Shown here piece after piece: positions 18,129 to 27,552 of a DNA stretch of 64,000 bases (its first letter is position 1; each line of letters begins with the position of its first letter). A program made the position numbers and the translations under genes. The DNA lies in assembly GCA_002425225.1 (NCBI GenBank), contig DILV01000016.1, forward strand, positions 124,001 through 188,000, given 5' to 3'. This DNA is from Thiothrix sp. UBA5583 (GTDB lineage Bacteria; Pseudomonadota; Gammaproteobacteria; Thiotrichales; Thiotrichaceae). The notes below the pieces were generated by a model. It did not search any database, was not told the DNA's origin, and saw only the letters and a list, made by a program, of their open reading frames with translations.

Positions 18129-18929
18129 GTGGAATGGTATTTGTTGCTGGCCTTTCTGGCTCTGGGTGCGGTGGTGGGAATCGCCGCAGGGCTGCTGGGG
18201 ATTGGTGGCGGTGCCATCATGGTTCCGGTACTGACCAGCCTGTTCATGGTGCAAGGCTTTGCCCCGGAACAGGTCATGCATGTGGCGCTGGGCACGTCGA
18301 TGGCAGCGATTGTACCGACTTCTTTTGCCAGTATGCGGGCACACCATGCCAAGGGCGCGGTGTACTGGTCAGTGGTGCGGAACATCACACCGGGCATTCT
18401 GCTGGGAACATTCAGTGCCACGTTTCTGGCAACTTACCTGCCAACCGTGGTGCTAGCGGTATTTTTCGCCTGTTTCATGGCTTATGTGGCCTTGCAGATG
18501 TGGCTGGACATCAAGCCACAGGCGCATCGGGAAATACCAGGCATGGCGGGTTTGTCACTGACAGGGCTGGTAATTGGCAGCATTTCGGCACTGGCAGCCA
18601 TCGGCGGCGGCACACTTTCCGTACCGTTCCTGATGTGGTGTAACGTCAATATCCGTCAGGCGATTGCCACTTCCGCCGGGATTGGTTTCCCGATTGCTTT
18701 GGCAGGTACGCTCGGCTACGTATTCAATGGCTGGGGGCAAGCCGGTTTGCCAGAATACACCATCGGTTTTGTGTACTGGCCTGCGGTGCTGCTGATTGCA
18801 TCCGCAAGTTTTTTCACCACCAGGATTGGGGCACAATTGGCGCATTCCCTGCCCGTAGCTACCCTGAAAAAGCTGTTTGCGGTGCTGGTATTGCTGTTGA
18901 GTGCCAAGATGCTGGCTTCCCTGTTGTGA
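18129..18929 (+). CDS. TauE/SafE-family anion exporter
   Basis: 266-residue membrane protein of about eight helices, in two halves each with the Gly-rich TauE/SafE motif (VVGIAAGLLGIGGGAIMVP and ISALAAIGGGTLSVPFL). Members export sulfite, sulfoacetate or related anions; the substrate here is not known, though sulfite export would fit a sulfur oxidiser. The GTG at 18129 is preferred because AGGAG lies 7 bases upstream; longer in-frame starts run antisense through the divergent metallo-hydrolase gene. Confidence 0.9.
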   Translation: MEWYLLLAFLALGAVVGIAAGLLGIGGGAIMVPVLTSLFMVQGFAPEQVMHVALGTSMAAIVPTSFASMRAHHAKGAVYWSVVRNITPGILLGTFSATFLATYLPTVVLAVFFACFMAYVALQMWLDIKPQAHREIPGMAGLSLTGLVIGSISALAAIGGGTLSVPFLMWCNVNIRQAIATSAGIGFPIALAGTLGYVFNGWGQAGLPEYTIGFVYWPAVLLIASASFFTTRIGAQLAHSLPVATLKKLFAVLVLLLSAKMLASLL

Positions 18930-19060
18930 TTTTCATTGAATAAACCGAACATCATGTTAGAAACAATCTGCTTTTAATCCAGTGTCTGCCTGTCTATACT
19001 GCAACGCACAAGATCAATTTTCTAGATCGTTTGAGATAAATCAATTCAAGGAGACTACCC

Positions 19061-19795
19061 ATGTTTGCAAACAAAGAAGGCCAGCGCGTCCCTAACGTCA
19101 CGTTCCGTACCCGCCAGAACCATGAGTGGGTCGATGTCAGCACCGACGACGTATTCAAGAGCAAGACCGTGATCGTGTTCTCGCTGCCGGGTGCGTTCAC
19201 CCCGACCTGCTCTTCTACCCACGTGCCGCGTTACAACCAGTTGGCGGATACCTTCAAGAAGCTGGGGGTGGATGAAATCGTGTGCATGTCGGTCAACGAC
19301 ACCTTCGTCATGAACGAGTGGAAAGTTGACCAGAAAGCCGACAAAATCACCTTCATCCCGGATGGCAACGGCGATTTCACCGACGGTATGGGTTTGCTGG
19401 TGGACAAGAACGACCTCGGTTTCGGCAAGCGTTCCTGGCGTTATTCCATGCTGGTGAAAGACGGCGTGGTGGAAAAAATGTTCGTTGAACCCAACAAGCC
19501 GGGCGACCCGTTTGAAGTCTCCGACGCTGACACCATGCTGGCTTACATCGGCCCGAACACCCCAGCCCCACTGGATGTGACCGTGTTCACCCGCCCTGGC
19601 TGCCCGTTCTGCGCCAAGGCCAAAGGCATGTTGCACGACGCCGAAATCGACTTCGACGAGCTGGTGCTGAACCAGGACTACACCAACCGCAGTTTGCGTG
19701 CAGTAGCCGGTGTTGATATGGTTCCGCAAGTATTCATCAACGGTCAGTTGATCGGTGGTTCGGACAAACTGGAAGCGTGGTTGAACGCAAGATAA
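19061..19795 (+). CDS. Peroxiredoxin-glutaredoxin fusion protein
   Basis: 244-residue hybrid Prx5/glutaredoxin that reduces peroxides with glutathione. The peroxiredoxin domain (about 1-160) has the peroxidatic Cys50 in [16 protein letters not shown]. The glutaredoxin domain (about 170-244) has the C181-P-F-C184 active site and the GSH-binding [15 protein letters not shown]. The same architecture is known in Haemophilus and Chromatium. It precedes glutathione reductase by 13 bases, so the two probably form one operon giving a complete NADPH-GSH-peroxide path. A good AAGGAG site lies before the ATG. Confidence 0.96.
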   Translation: MFANKEGQRVPNVTFRTRQNHEWVDVSTDDVFKSKTVIVFSLPGAFTPTCSSTHVPRYNQLADTFKKLGVDEIVCMSVNDTFVMNEWKVDQKADKITFIPDGNGDFTDGMGLLVDKNDLGFGKRSWRYSMLVKDGVVEKMFVEPNKPGDPFEVSDADTMLAYIGPNTPAPLDVTVFTRPGCPFCAKAKGMLHDAEIDFDELVLNQDYTNRSLRAVAGVDMVPQVFINGQLIGGSDKLEAWLNAR

Positions 19796-19808
19796 GAAGG
19801 AGCAGGGC

Positions 19809-21173
19809 ATGAGCCAACATTACGATTTGATCGCCATTGGTGCAGGCAGCGGCGGCCTGTCAGTGGTAGAAAAAGCAGCCAAACACGGCGCGAAATGCGC
19901 GGTAGTGGAAGTCAACGACGATTTGGGCGGTACGTGCGTCAACCGTGGCTGCGTCCCCAAGAAAGTGATGTGGTTTGCCGCCAATCTGGCTCATGCCCAA
20001 CACCACGCGCAGGATTACGGTTTCGCCACCACCCCCGGCAAACTCGACTGGGGCAAGCTGGTCAGCAAGCGCGACAATATGATCGGCGGGATCACCGACT
20101 GGTACATGGACAGCTTCCTCGCCGAACTGGGTGTTGACTTGTTGCAAGGCCACGCCCGTTTCGTCGCTGCCAACACGCTGGAGGTCGATGGCGAAACTTA
20201 CACCGCTGACCACATTGTCATTGCCACTGGCGGTCGCCCGATCGTGCCGAACACTATTCCCGGTGCGGAACACGGCATCACCTCCGACGGCTTTTTCGAG
20301 TTGGACGCACAGCCGCAGAAAGTTGCGGTCGTGGGTGGCGGCTACATCGCGTTGGAACTGGCCGGTGTGCTGAATGCGCTGGGTTCGGAAACGCACATGC
20401 TGCATCAGGGTTTCCCGGTACTGATCGGTTTCGACAGCCTGATGCAGAAAACCCTGCGTGCGCAAATGGAAGCCGACGGCATCCAGTTCAATGATGACGG
20501 CAAGATTGCCAGCGTTGAAAAGCAGGCGGATGGCACGCTGACCATCCACTACGCGGACGGCACGACGCTGGATGGGCTGGATCAATTGCTGTGGGCGATT
20601 GGGCGTGTTCCCAACACCGACACCATCGGGCTGGAAAACATCGGCCTGAGCCTCGCCCCCGGCGGTTTCATCGACGTGAACGACTATCAGGAAACCAGCA
20701 TTCCCGGTGTGTATGCGATTGGTGACATCATCAACAAGCGCGGCGTGCAACTGACCCCGGTAGCCATTGCCGCAGGCCGTCGTCTGGGTGATCGCCTGTT
20801 CGGTGGTATGAAAGACCGTAAGCTGGATTACAGCCTGATCCCGACGGTGATGTTCACCCATCCACCGATCGGCACGATTGGCTTGTCGGAAGAAGCCGCG
20901 CGGGAACAGTACGGCGATGCGGTCAAGGTGTACAGCACCGAATTCACCCCAATGTATTACGCCTTCGTTAAGCTCAAGGCCAAAACCGCGATGAAGCTGG
21001 TGGTGGTCGGTGCGGAAGAAAAGATCGTCGGCTGCCACGCCATCGGTCTGGGGGTGGACGAGATGATGCAAGGGTTCGCGGTTGCCATCCGCATGGGCGC
21101 GACCAAGCAGGACTTTGATGACACCATCGCCATTCACCCGGTCAGTGCGGAAGAAATGGTAACGATGAAGTAG
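19809..21173 (+). CDS. gorA: Glutathione-disulfide reductase
   Basis: 454-residue FAD/NADPH disulfide reductase. The FAD site [15 protein letters not shown] starts at residue 10; the redox pair is in [13 protein letters not shown] (Cys43, Cys48); the NADPH site [15 protein letters not shown] is at about 173-187; the C-terminal [12 protein letters not shown] supplies the acid-base His. Length matches Gor (450). It regenerates GSH for the Prx-Grx fusion encoded immediately upstream; GshA for GSH synthesis is at 55741. Confidence 0.95.
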   Translation: MSQHYDLIAIGAGSGGLSVVEKAAKHGAKCAVVEVNDDLGGTCVNRGCVPKKVMWFAANLAHAQHHAQDYGFATTPGKLDWGKLVSKRDNMIGGITDWYMDSFLAELGVDLLQGHARFVAANTLEVDGETYTADHIVIATGGRPIVPNTIPGAEHGITSDGFFELDAQPQKVAVVGGGYIALELAGVLNALGSETHMLHQGFPVLIGFDSLMQKTLRAQMEADGIQFNDDGKIASVEKQADGTLTIHYADGTTLDGLDQLLWAIGRVPNTDTIGLENIGLSLAPGGFIDVNDYQETSIPGVYAIGDIINKRGVQLTPVAIAAGRRLGDRLFGGMKDRKLDYSLIPTVMFTHPPIGTIGLSEEAAREQYGDAVKVYSTEFTPMYYAFVKLKAKTAMKLVVVGAEEKIVGCHAIGLGVDEMMQGFAVAIRMGATKQDFDDTIAIHPVSAEEMVTMK

Positions 21174-21460
21174 AAATTGTCACATGACACTCCCGTCCCG
21201 TCGGGCGGTTCGTGCTTCCACCCTCGCAGGCTGGACACTTCTGCCAGCTTGATGGGTGGCTTTCCCCCTTCGCATCAGCCTGTCTTTTTTGATGACAAGC
21301 TGCCCGCTGCGCCTCTGGTGGCGGGCAGTCCGGTTTTATCCTCCAGTCAGTTACCTGCTTTCGTCGGCTGGGCTTTCGTCACTACTATCGGGTCATCAGC
21401 CACCTCACACGCCATAACCTTTCTTGAGTCAAGTCTTGAAAGGTTGTGCCTTGATGTGAA
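21174..21460. other. Non-coding, hairpin-rich stretch after gorA
   Basis: About 290 bases without a credible gene; an open frame here has no family and unlikely composition. It holds CTGCCCGC...GGCGGGCAG (about 21299-21327) and AACCTTTC...GAAAGGTT (about 21416-21445) as stem-loops, plus CCCGTCGGG near 21195. It leads directly into the 45-bp direct repeat at 21461. It may be a structured RNA or the decayed remnant of a mobile element. Confidence 0.5.
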
Positions 21461-21505
21461 TTGGATTATCTTCCACCCGGTTGGGGTGATGCCTGTTACC
21501 GCAGA
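21461..21505 (+). repeat. 45-bp direct repeat, copy 1
   Basis: GGATTATCTTCCACCCGG followed by GGGGTGATGCCTG and CCGCA matches the copy at 22231-22275 at about 40 of 45 positions, same orientation, 770 bases apart. The copies bracket the DsrE-like gene. The hairpin seen in copy 2 is eroded here. Confidence 0.85.
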
Positions 21506-21521
21506 CTAGGAGAAACACAGC

Positions 21522-22103
21522 TTACGGCTTCAGCAACTGATAGCCCTGTGCCTGCAAACGCCCGGCTTCCGCCACCCCTGAGGGAATCACATCTTCCGGT
21601 TTGGCATCGAACAATTCATCGAACTTGATCTTGCGTCCTGTCAGGGTGTTGTAGCACACCTGAAATTTCACGCCCTTTTCCTTCAGTTCCGCAATTTTGC
21701 CGGGCAGCTTGGCGTCGGCATTCATTTCCACTTCCTTGGCGACTTTCAGCAAGCCTAGCCCGTCACCGTTCATGACAATGATAGCGTCGGTTTTCTTGCC
21801 GGTGGCATCCAGTGCTTTCATGTAATTGCTGACGTTGCCCAACACGCCGAGGTATTTTTTCTCGTCGCCTTCCATGGTGACATGCACGATCACTTTTTCT
21901 GCACCCGCATAATAGTCATCAGCGATTTTAGGGGCGGGAACGCCAGGGTCGAATTTGGCTTCTGCTGGGGCAGCAGCTTCCGCAGGTTTGGCGGCATCGG
22001 CGGCTGGGGCAGCAGCAGTCTCGGCTTTCTTCGCTTCTTCAGCAACAGCCAAGCCAGTCAGGCTGGCGGCCAGTAACATACCCATCATGATTGTTCTTGA
22101 CAT
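21522..22103 (-). CDS. Periplasmic DsrE-like protein with an Ala/Pro-rich linker
   Basis: 193 residues. A signal peptide (MSRTIMMGMLLAASLTGLAVA) is followed by about 30 residues rich in Ala, Lys, Glu and Pro, then a DsrE/DsrF-like alpha/beta domain (about 58-193). A single conserved-looking Cys150 sits in KFQVCYNTL, the position where sulfur-relay DsrE proteins carry their persulfide Cys. A thiol- or sulfur-binding role in the periplasm is inferred; it is unlike the cytoplasmic DsrEFH. The gene stands alone between two copies of a 45-bp direct repeat and is antisense to its neighbours gorA and, by spacing, independent of fusA2. Confidence 0.8.
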   Translation of the reverse strand: MSRTIMMGMLLAASLTGLAVAEEAKKAETAAAPAADAAKPAEAAAPAEAKFDPGVPAPKIADDYYAGAEKVIVHVTMEGDEKKYLGVLGNVSNYMKALDATGKKTDAIIVMNGDGLGLLKVAKEVEMNADAKLPGKIAELKEKGVKFQVCYNTLTGRKIKFDELFDAKPEDVIPSGVAEAGRLQAQGYQLLKP

Positions 22104-22190
22104 GGGTTTCTCCTCCTTGGGTTGGTAAAGCAGTTATACGGTTAGCATGGCTCGCGGATGAATGCCTCGCGTAGGGTTACGGATGGGGCA

Positions 22191-22225
22191 GCCCGGCAAA
22201 ATATTCCATGTTTTCGGGCTTTTTT
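22191..22225 (+). terminator. Orphan plus-strand terminator
   Basis: GCCCG-GC-AAAA pairs with TTTT-CGGGC (5+4 bp with a small bulge) and is followed by six T. No plus-strand protein gene precedes it: the 87 bases up to the divergent DsrE-like gene could encode a small RNA. Confidence 0.6.
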
Positions 22226-22230
22226 GCCAA

Positions 22231-22275
22231 TCGGATTATCTTCCCCCCGGTCGGGGTGATGCCTGCTTCCGCAGG
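22231..22275 (+). repeat. 45-bp direct repeat, copy 2
   Basis: Second copy of the repeat at 21461. It contains CCCCCGGTCGGGG and, running just past the copy's end, GCCTGC-TTCC-GCAGGC (22261-22276), a perfect 6-bp stem with a tetraloop; both look like intact hairpins. Confidence 0.85.
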
Positions 22276-22300
22276 CGGGGTTTGCCCACTATGCCGGACA

Positions 22301-22336
22301 AAAAAAAGCCCCGCCAGTTTCCTAGCAGGGCTTTTT
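22301..22336 (-). terminator. Terminator of the EF-G2 gene
   Basis: On the minus strand AGCCCTGC and GCGGGGCT pair (one mismatch) and are followed by seven U. It lies about 20 bases beyond the fusA2 stop. Confidence 0.8.
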
Positions 22337-22356
22337 GTTCAGTAGCAGCGCGAGAA

Positions 22357-24453
22357 TTACTTCGCAGCGTCTGCCGCTTTCTTGCGTTCAGCAGCTTCCT
22401 TGATAACCTGATCGGAAACGTTCTTCGGACAGGCCGCATAGTGCGAGAATTCCATCGAGAACTGACCGCGACCGGAAGTCATGGTACGCAGGTCGCCGAT
22501 GTAGCCGAACATTTCGGACAGCGGTACGTCAGCCTTGATACGGTTGCCGATTGGCGCGGTATCTTGCGACTTGATCATCGCACGGCGGCGGTTCAGGTCG
22601 CCGATTACGTCACCGGTGTAGTCGCTAGGTACGAATACGTCGACTTTCATGATCGGTTCGAGGATTTGTGGGCCAGCCTTGGGCATGGTCTGACGATAGC
22701 CGCCTTTGGCTGCAATTTCAAACGCAATGGCGGAGGAGTCAACCGCGTGGAAGCCACCTTCGCGCAGGGTTACTTTCACGTCAACCACCGGGTAGCCAGC
22801 CAATGGGCCTTTGCTCATGCTTTCGCGGAAGCCCTTGTCGATGGCAGGCCAGAATTCACGTGGTACGGAACCACCGACGACCACAGATTCAAACCCGTAA
22901 CCAGCGCCGGTTTCGTTCGGTTCGATGGTGTAGTCGATTTTACCGTACTGACCGGAACCACCAGACTGCTTCTTGTGGGTATAGCTGTCTTCGATACGTT
23001 GGGTGATGGATTCGCGGTAAGCTACCTGCGGCTTGCCCACGACCACTTCGATCTTGTGGGTACGCTTGAGGATGTCGACCTTGATATCGAGGTGCAGTTC
23101 GCCCATGCCCTTGAGGATGGTTTCGCCGGTTTCCTGGTCAGTTTCAACGCGGAAAGAAGGGTCTTCCTGCACCATTTTGTTCAACGCCATGCCCATCTTT
23201 TCAGCAGAGCCTTTGTCTTTGGGTGCGATGGCGATGGAGATGACCGGATCAGGGAATACCATTGGTTCGAGCGTTGCAGGCTTGTCAGGATCTGCCAGAG
23301 TATGCCCCGTCTGAACGTTTTTCAGGCCGATCAAGGCAACGATGTCACCAGCTTGTGCGGTGTCGATCTCTGAACGGTCGTTGGCGTGCATTTCCACCAT
23401 GCGCCCAATACGTTCGGTTTTGCCAGTGTAGGTATTGAGCAGAGTGTCACCTTTTTTCAGGCGACCGGAGTAGATACGCACGAAGTTCAATGCACCGAAA
23501 CGGTCGTCCATGATCTTGAACACCAGCGCACGCAGTGGGCGGTCTGGGTCAACCACTGCGAATTCACCCGTCGGGTTGCCTTCGATGTCGGTTTCAGGTT
23601 GTGGCTGCACTTCGGTCGGGTTCGGCAGGTAATCAACCACGCCATCCAGTACCAGTTGCACGCCCTTGTTCTTGAAAGAAGAGCCAGGGAAGGTCGGGAA
23701 GAAGTCGAGGGCAATAGTACCCTTGCGGATGCAACGCTTGATGTCGTCAATCGGCGGCTCTTCACCACCAAGGTACATTTCCATCATCTCATCGTCTTGC
23801 TCAACCGCAGTTTCGATCAGCTTTTCACGCCATTCTTCAACCTTGGCTTCCATATCGGCAGGAACGTCCTGAAGCGTGTACTTCAGTGGATCACCGGATT
23901 CATCCCATACCCATGCCTTGCGGGTCAACAGGTCAATCACACCGACGAAGCTGTCTTCAAAGCCGATTGGCAGCGCCATAACGACAGGTCTTGCACCCAA
24001 AACGTCCTGGACTTGCTGTACGACACGGTAGAAATCGGCACCAATACGGTCGAGCTTGTTAACGTAAATAACACGCGCAACCTTGGAATCATTGGCATAA
24101 CGCCAGTTGGTTTCAGACTGAGGTTCAACACCACCAGAACCGCAGAATACCCCAACGCCACCATCCAGAACTTTCAGTGAACGGTAAACTTCGATAGTGA
24201 AGTCAACGTGCCCTGGGGTATCAATGATGTTGAAGCGATGACCTTTCCAGTAAGCAGTGGTTGCTGCGGACTGGATGGTAATGCCGCGCTCGGCTTCCTG
24301 CTCCATGAAGTCCATGGTGGATTCGCCTTCATGCACTTCACCGATTTTGTGAATTTTGCCGGTGAGCTTGAGGATACGTTCGGTGGTGGTCGTTTTGCCC
24401 GCGTCAACGTGGGCGAAAATGCCGATATTCCGGTAAAGTGTTAAGTCAGTCAT
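22357..24453 (-). CDS. fusA2: Elongation factor G, second paralogue type (EF-G2)
   Basis: 698-residue translational GTPase. G1 is [12 protein letters not shown] (about 12-23), G3 DTPGH, G4 NKLD; domains II-V follow, with domain IV and the C-terminal [22 protein letters not shown]. The start [20 protein letters not shown] at 24453 matches EF-G2 of Vibrio and Pseudomonas FusB; an upstream in-frame start adds 23 unrelated residues. It stands alone, not in the rpsL-rpsG-fusA-tuf operon, which supports it being the second paralogue. EF-G2 differs from EF-G in switch and domain IV sequences, and its precise duty (translocation or recycling under stress) is unsettled. Confidence 0.9.
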   Translation of the reverse strand: MTDLTLYRNIGIFAHVDAGKTTTTERILKLTGKIHKIGEVHEGESTMDFMEQEAERGITIQSAATTAYWKGHRFNIIDTPGHVDFTIEVYRSLKVLDGGVGVFCGSGGVEPQSETNWRYANDSKVARVIYVNKLDRIGADFYRVVQQVQDVLGARPVVMALPIGFEDSFVGVIDLLTRKAWVWDESGDPLKYTLQDVPADMEAKVEEWREKLIETAVEQDDEMMEMYLGGEEPPIDDIKRCIRKGTIALDFFPTFPGSSFKNKGVQLVLDGVVDYLPNPTEVQPQPETDIEGNPTGEFAVVDPDRPLRALVFKIMDDRFGALNFVRIYSGRLKKGDTLLNTYTGKTERIGRMVEMHANDRSEIDTAQAGDIVALIGLKNVQTGHTLADPDKPATLEPMVFPDPVISIAIAPKDKGSAEKMGMALNKMVQEDPSFRVETDQETGETILKGMGELHLDIKVDILKRTHKIEVVVGKPQVAYRESITQRIEDSYTHKKQSGGSGQYGKIDYTIEPNETGAGYGFESVVVGGSVPREFWPAIDKGFRESMSKGPLAGYPVVDVKVTLREGGFHAVDSSAIAFEIAAKGGYRQTMPKAGPQILEPIMKVDVFVPSDYTGDVIGDLNRRRAMIKSQDTAPIGNRIKADVPLSEMFGYIGDLRTMTSGRGQFSMEFSHYAACPKNVSDQVIKEAAERKKAADAAK

Positions 24454-24583
24454 TTGTCCAAATCTCAAAGAAAAACGCAGGAACTGCGGATAAGGGGGCG
24501 ATTGTAATCCATCTTGGAGCATGGAGTAAGAGGAAATTCAAGCGCAAATCAGCCTATTCAGTGATTTTTTCGTGACGGTGGGC

Positions 24584-25627
24584 TTACAACACCCACTCGT
24601 CAGGAATCTCGCCTGCAAGCGGAGGAACATTGATCTCACGGAAATCCTCCCCCGGTCGAGCCACTTTGCATACCACTTCAGCTTCTTGCCTGCCCTTGCT
24701 GTAGCGGGCGGAAATCTGTGCTGCCAAGGCAATATCCTCATCCGTCACGTTATCGCCATCTAGGATGGTCAGTGGCCCTGCGTGGCTGGCCGTCTTGATC
24801 CAGATGAACTGGTTTTTGTAGCCTTCCAGAAAGTTGGTTTCACCCTCTTCGCGTGACATGATCAGTTTGAAGTGCGGGCGTGGGCGTAAATGCCGCCCGA
24901 TTTTCAGCAGCATGATGTCGTCAAGTTCGTAGTCACGGCTGGGGCGATGCGCCCACAAATCTTTCAGCTTGCCGGTGTAATGCGCGTCGGTCAGAAAACA
25001 GCAGCCACCAGCGGGTTGGGCGTATTCCTTGATGCCCCATTGTTCTGCCAGCGCAAATTGAGGCTTGCGGCTACGTCCGCTGAAACCGAACAGCTTTTCA
25101 CGGTCAACCCAACCCTCGCGTTCCGGCTTGCTGGGCGGCAGGTTATGCGCAGACAGCGGGCGTAACAACAAATCTTCCGCCCCGGATTCGCGCGCGACCA
25201 CCGGCATGGTTGCAGCACGTTGCGACATGGGGCGTTGCCCGACCACTTCGCCGGTAATGATGAAATCGAAACCGTGTTGCTGAATCCACTCGTGTGCTTT
25301 TTTTACCATGAAGATTTTGCAGTCGAGGCAAGGGTTCATGTTCGCGCCGTAACCGTGTTTCGGGTTCAGCACCACATCCTTGTACGGCTCTACAATGTCA
25401 ACGATATGTAACTTGATGCCCAGTTGTTCGGCTACCCACAAGGAATTGTTGCGCTTGGGTTTGTCACTGTGTTGCTTGCGGATGGCATGGGTATGACCTT
25501 CCACGCAAAAGCCGGTGAAAAAATTGATGCCTTCCACATGCACACCCTGTTCCAGCACGGCCTTGGTTGCCAGCATGGAATCAAGGCCGCCGGAAATCAG
25601 CGAAACGGCGCGGTATTGTCGAGTCAT
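24584..25627 (-). CDS. PP-loop (adenine nucleotide alpha-hydrolase) tRNA-thiolation-like protein
   Basis: 347-residue cytoplasmic protein. The PP-loop SGGLDS lies at residues 12-17, characteristic of enzymes that adenylate tRNA before sulfur or nitrogen insertion (MnmA, ThiI, TilS). Cys41 (GFCVEGHTH), the pair in NPCLDCK (Cys100, Cys103) and GGCCFL form candidate persulfide or metal sites. The C-terminal ~100 residues resemble the NFACT-R domain. It is like the MnmA/ThiI group but is neither of them; the exact substrate is unknown. Its start overlaps the uup stop by 4 bases. Confidence 0.75.
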   Translation of the reverse strand: MTRQYRAVSLISGGLDSMLATKAVLEQGVHVEGINFFTGFCVEGHTHAIRKQHSDKPKRNNSLWVAEQLGIKLHIVDIVEPYKDVVLNPKHGYGANMNPCLDCKIFMVKKAHEWIQQHGFDFIITGEVVGQRPMSQRAATMPVVARESGAEDLLLRPLSAHNLPPSKPEREGWVDREKLFGFSGRSRKPQFALAEQWGIKEYAQPAGGCCFLTDAHYTGKLKDLWAHRPSRDYELDDIMLLKIGRHLRPRPHFKLIMSREEGETNFLEGYKNQFIWIKTASHAGPLTILDGDNVTDEDIALAAQISARYSKGRQEAEVVCKVARPGEDFREINVPPLAGEIPDEWVL

Positions 25628-27423
25628 TGGCTCATTTGCTCCAGTTCTTCCCAGCGAGCGAAAGCCTGTTCGAGTTCGGCTTCCAGTTTCGCCAGTTCGG
25701 CTTGTTTGGCGGTAATGGTAGCACTGTCCTGCTGGTAAAAGGCCGCTGTGCCCATCAATGCCTGTAAAGTACTCATGTCGGCTTCCAGTTGTTCCAGACG
25801 GGCTGGCAGTTGTTCCAGCTCACGCTGTTCCTTGAAACTGAGTTTTTTCTTGCCCGCAGGCTTGGCATCAGCTTTGGGTTTTTCCGCTGGTTTTTCGGGT
25901 TTGGCGGCAGACTTTTCCACTACAGGTTCGGGGCGTTGCAACAGCCAGTCGTCATAGCCACCGGCATATTCGCCGATGCTGTCGTTTTCAAACACGATGC
26001 TGCGCGTCACCACCGAATTGAGGAAACTCCGGTCATGCGAAATCAGCAACAAGGTTCCCTGATACTCGATCAGCAGTTCTTCCAGCAATTCCAGAGTTTC
26101 GGCGTCGAGGTCGTTGGTGGGTTCGTCCAGTACCAGCAGATTGGAAGGCTGGGCAAACAGCCGCGCCAGCAGCAAGCGGTTGCGTTCGCCGCCAGACAGC
26201 ACCTTTACCGGCTTCTGGATTTGTAGCGGGGTAAACAGGAAATCCTGCAAATAGCTGATGATGTGCCGCTTCTGCCCGTTGATTTCGACAAAATCCGACC
26301 CCGGCGCCAGATTGTCCCGCAAGTTCTTTTCGCCATCGAACTGGGCGCGGTGCTGGTCAAAATAGGCGGTTTGCAAGCGTGTACCCAATTCCAGTTTGCC
26401 AGAGTCGGGCTGGATCTGCCCCAACAGCAGCTTGATCAGGGTGGTTTTACCCACACCGTTCGCGCCGATGATGCCGATTTTGTCGCCACGCATCACGGTA
26501 GTGCTGAAGTGCTGGATCAACGGTTGTTTGCTTGCCCACGCATAACACAGGTCGGTGGCAGCAATCACCACCTTGCCGGAAGCATCCGCCTGCCCGATTT
26601 GTGCCTGTACTTTGCCTTGCAGGTTGCGGCGTTGGCGGAATTCCTCACGCATGGCCTCCAGACGGCGTACCCGGCCTTCGTTGCGGGTGCGGCGAGCCTT
26701 GATGCCTTGCCGTATCCACACTTCTTCCTCTGCCAGACGCTTGTCGAACAGGGCGGCTTGCTGGGCTTCGGCTTCCAGTGCCGCCTGTTTGCGTTCCTGA
26801 TATTGCTGGAAGGTTCCCAGCCAACTGGTCAGCCTGCCGCGATCCAGTTCGATGATGCGGGTGGCAAGTTTCTGCACGAAAGCACGGTCATGCGACACGA
26901 ACAGCAGGGTTCCCTTGTAGCCGAGCAGGAAGTTTTCCAGCCATTCAATCGCGGGAATGTCGAGGTGGTTGGTTGGCTCGTCCAGCAACAGCAGATCGGG
27001 TTCGGCAACCAGCGCACGTGCCAGCAGGGCGCGACGTTTCCAGCCACCGGATAGGCTTTCAAACGTGGCTTCGCCATCGAGTTGCAGGCGTGACAGCACC
27101 GTATCGACTTTCCATTGCACTTGCCAGGCATCTTCGGGGTGCAAGTCAGTCAAACCCTGCGCCACAATGTCAAACACACGGACATCGGTTCCGTGCGGTA
27201 CATCTTGCTGCAAGCGGGCAATTTTCAGGTCGGGGGAATGGATAAGTTCACCGTCGTCCGCGCTCACTTCGCGGCACAGTAATTTCATCAGGGTGGATTT
27301 GCCCGTGCCGTTGCGACCGACCAGACATAAACGCTCGCCCGGCTCAATGCTCAGGTCAATGCTGTCGAAAAGACGGTTGTCACCGTTTTCGAGATGGATA
27401 TTGCGTAAGGTTAAGATTGCCAT
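25624..27423 (-). CDS. uup: ABC-F ATPase Uup
   Basis: 599-residue cytoplasmic ABC-F protein with two ATPase domains and no membrane segment. Walker A motifs are GRNGTGKSTLMK (about 37-48) and [12 protein letters not shown]; signature motifs are LSGGWKRR and LSGGERNR; Walker B is [11 protein letters not shown] and LVLDEPTNDLD. A Pro/Lys/Ala-rich linker leads to a C-terminal coiled coil (about 535-599), the DNA/ribosome-binding domain typical of Uup. Uup helps resolve ribosome stalling and suppresses precise transposon excision in E. coli. It overlaps the PP-loop gene by 4 bases. Confidence 0.94.
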   Translation of the reverse strand: MAILTLRNIHLENGDNRLFDSIDLSIEPGERLCLVGRNGTGKSTLMKLLCREVSADDGELIHSPDLKIARLQQDVPHGTDVRVFDIVAQGLTDLHPEDAWQVQWKVDTVLSRLQLDGEATFESLSGGWKRRALLARALVAEPDLLLLDEPTNHLDIPAIEWLENFLLGYKGTLLFVSHDRAFVQKLATRIIELDRGRLTSWLGTFQQYQERKQAALEAEAQQAALFDKRLAEEEVWIRQGIKARRTRNEGRVRRLEAMREEFRQRRNLQGKVQAQIGQADASGKVVIAATDLCYAWASKQPLIQHFSTTVMRGDKIGIIGANGVGKTTLIKLLLGQIQPDSGKLELGTRLQTAYFDQHRAQFDGEKNLRDNLAPGSDFVEINGQKRHIISYLQDFLFTPLQIQKPVKVLSGGERNRLLLARLFAQPSNLLVLDEPTNDLDAETLELLEELLIEYQGTLLLISHDRSFLNSVVTRSIVFENDSIGEYAGGYDDWLLQRPEPVVEKSAAKPEKPAEKPKADAKPAGKKKLSFKEQRELEQLPARLEQLEADMSTLQALMGTAAFYQQDSATITAKQAELAKLEAELEQAFARWEELEQMSQ

Positions 27424-27552
27424 AGGCGCGGATTATCCCAAGAGCACGCAGACTTGACCAGACAAGGCACAACTTAAATTCTCAAGGCATCACGCACTTC
27501 CGGGGCATCAGTACACGCAAGCTGTACGGAAAGTGTTTGATCCATGTAGCAC

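Noticed and set aside
21177..21509. 110-codon open frame in the gap after gorA
   Set aside because: No SD, no recognisable family, unlike neighbours in composition, and it runs through hairpins and the direct repeat.
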